Source: Barthelona sp. PCE (Eukaryota; Metamonada: BaSk clade). Taken from it: 64,000 bases of DNA. The stretch covers positions 1,302,001 to 1,366,000 of the forward strand of contig JAUFOR010000004.1 in assembly GCA_040285745.1 (NCBI GenBank). The letters are read 5' to 3'. Both the position numbers and the translations under genes were made by a program. Below, one piece after another: positions 63,601 to 64,000 of the stretch; within the stretch, counting starts at the first letter, position 1; each line of letters opens with the position of its first letter. Under the pieces are notes generated by a model. That model worked only from the letters and a program-made list of their open reading frames with translations. It was not told the DNA's origin and did no database searches.

Positions 63601-64000
63601 CCATTTAAAAGATAACGTCGATGACATCATCATGTATTATTCCACAGTATACGGGATTGCATTTGATGCGGTTAGTTCACTGCTCATTGGTGACCGATCA
63701 TTTCAGATTTCAGTACTCATAAAATTATTTTTGCCAACGAATCTTTGCGATTATCGCGAGCTCATCATGCTGAGTCTAAGTCTTTTGAAGAAGCGTGCGT
63801 TTGACAATGAGAAGAGGTACATTTTACACGAGATTGTCAGTCAAACATTTTCATACCTTGAGCTTAAAGATGATAATGGATTTTTCCAGTTATTTTTTGA
63901 TGTTTATTCCGTATATGACTTTGATTTACTCGATTTCAACAATATCATGTCGTTTTTCCTTAATGTATCAGATAGCTGTAATTACAGTTGTGCATATAGA
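60698..64000 (+). CDS. Very large hypothetical protein, 3' partial
   Basis: The frame is open from ATG 60698 to the last base (1101 codons), so the C-terminus lies beyond the window. Residues are strongly alpha-helical with many Leu/Phe (LLDFELNLDYFCVVFLTNLLKK-type segments), in the style of HEAT-like or importin-like helical repeats. No enzyme motif, membrane segment or family recognised. Codon use and length leave no doubt that it is coding. Starts 95 bases after the RhoGEF stop. Confidence 0.8.
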   Translation, partial: MSAHSSELFATFSKIFEGDIHYFCQTLSKKEGIFGLHDLSRFRSFYLSNSYRDDNYSIAFILDLHSSFVKFFIQKSPISIFRSFNVHHYDIEPSRVHDFSKIQIILETMTSIQLLDFELNLDYFCVVFLTNLLKKKNFPDILADQLFKFISYLIVKNQLLSLIIFEEPNLTIIEKKRFSFNLRILKDSLNEFLVKVTAMDSIVMSSFAIYLRNIFPSQLIVANEGSSDSVSHINNIFWPAMVLCLTSLQFTANDIQHVFSILELITMIIGDVNNLVRSLELDNARLYLKHTIFEGIFQFFNTNFDILIPMLRDNHPRLEQMWSLIGTLEVFISRNLRKKKYSLLCYKTHSLLMCLKTKLGNISARKYFDTIIQIDYPEHIVGVNLFFEHNPKFMLSEVVIETIKVFTDRLNEMCAEDPENYVLQRQLVTLYKSLFRWQSDFFSLHYIIPLSDDMGKFHPLITYAVLVAISDLESFHVKSYADDLTSVIQYMIEHMYNHAMVDMLPVFLHDEKLMQRGRINYKFPVSAFSALMKLVLVCIDQLSMKHIELLSDFCFIENSILVKSMYDFLIGTNMKTFCLFLPHLLTRMMLVPHEHNGLLVQLWDLIVYRVTKTDELDAFVTRTLVECYILSFIKLSQLGDLNNVSFLMRYPNERGQVNGQALLLVWFSELKKLFFPKMYILESDLLKVKAHPCEMQHVSFIVHALSLYSSEYGSKSARFVSIMRYYFKHKSIERKSDVWFVLPLSHLDATLSKSVLLFKAVPYEDIQDKLTATFCELMKRMTDTRNSHVRSIILEDKLTFDRIFAFMHDRFIIDEILLKPEFSNNHLLLLSLPHSIHSDKTIDVTHQKPSDLGFITRVLVNSGELQHLPVLFSRFDDLDTETIFILFNNVKFDIKLFRHLISFMLKEEKPAYHYKLFVPYVQDFLNAFFKHHTSKTLFTHLINILRSSPDAYTLLNSAELFITILLGFHLKDNVDDIIMYYSTVYGIAFDAVSSLLIGDRSFQISVLIKLFLPTNLCDYRELIMLSLSLLKKRAFDNEKRYILHEIVSQTFSYLELKDDNGFFQLFFDVYSVYDFDLLDFNNIMSFFLNVSDSCNYSCAYR

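Noticed and set aside
1-64000. tRNA, 5S rRNA genes or CRISPR arrays
   Set aside because: I looked in the gaps for T-loop (GGTTCGA) and A-box patterns and for regularly spaced repeats and found none I could support; a covariance search would settle it.

Overview
The window is 64 kb of a compact nuclear genome from a single-celled eukaryote. It uses the standard genetic code, with TAA, TAG and TGA all ending real genes. About 31 protein genes sit on both strands, most without introns, with gaps that can be as short as 11-12 bases. Only four genes appear to be spliced, with five short introns in total. Homologues of ciliary proteins (CFAP96, PPP1R42, a WDR49/CFAP337-like EF-hand/WD protein) suggest a flagellate. 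Profilin, a WIP-like protein and a DH-PH RhoGEF point to an active actin cytoskeleton. Two identical copies of an iron-type alcohol dehydrogenase would fit an anaerobic or low-oxygen life. I cannot name the species or lineage from the sequence alone.

Layout. 1-10 kb: a NAK-family kinase fused to an ANTH-like domain (cut by the left edge), CFAP96-like, a small membrane protein, a HORMA protein (HOP1-like), a hypothetical protein, UTP14 and PRP19. 10-24.7 kb: eIF2B gamma-like, MON1, a FES1/HspBP1-like exchange factor, UFD1, a ubiquitin-like protein, a HEAT-repeat/CCCH zinc-finger protein, a probable U2 snRNA gene, a two-RRM protein, SKI2 and PPP1R42. 24.7-45.5 kb: an unknown gene, then a 4.0 kb inverted duplication (26650-30670 and 41466-45519). 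Each arm carries an Fe-ADH gene with a GC-rich leader plus a lineage-specific protein of about 700 residues. Between the arms lie CPSF30, three unknown proteins, ribosomal protein uS10, a sugar-nucleotide epimerase, a Rab GTPase, OLA1 and profilin. 45.5-64 kb: the full DNA polymerase epsilon catalytic subunit, a WIP-like protein, an unknown coiled-coil protein, the EF-hand/WD protein, an IQ/DH/PH RhoGEF and a very long open frame that runs off the right edge.

The most interesting signal is in the splicing system. All five predicted introns begin GTATNN and end in a nearly fixed 11-base block, CTNA(T/C)NTTTAG, which joins branch site and 3' splice site. The probable U2 snRNA at 18775-19006 has the expected order of elements (stem-loop I, branch-pairing segment, stems IIa and IIb, an Sm-like site, and a terminal hairpin with TTGCA in its loop). 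Where most eukaryotes have GUAGUA it carries AAAUAG. That is the exact complement, with the branch A bulged out, of the CUAAUUU branch block in the RRM-gene intron. This looks like U2 and the branch site changing together. Weaker RNA candidates with U6-like and U1-like features lie at 31550-31655 and 26432-26520.
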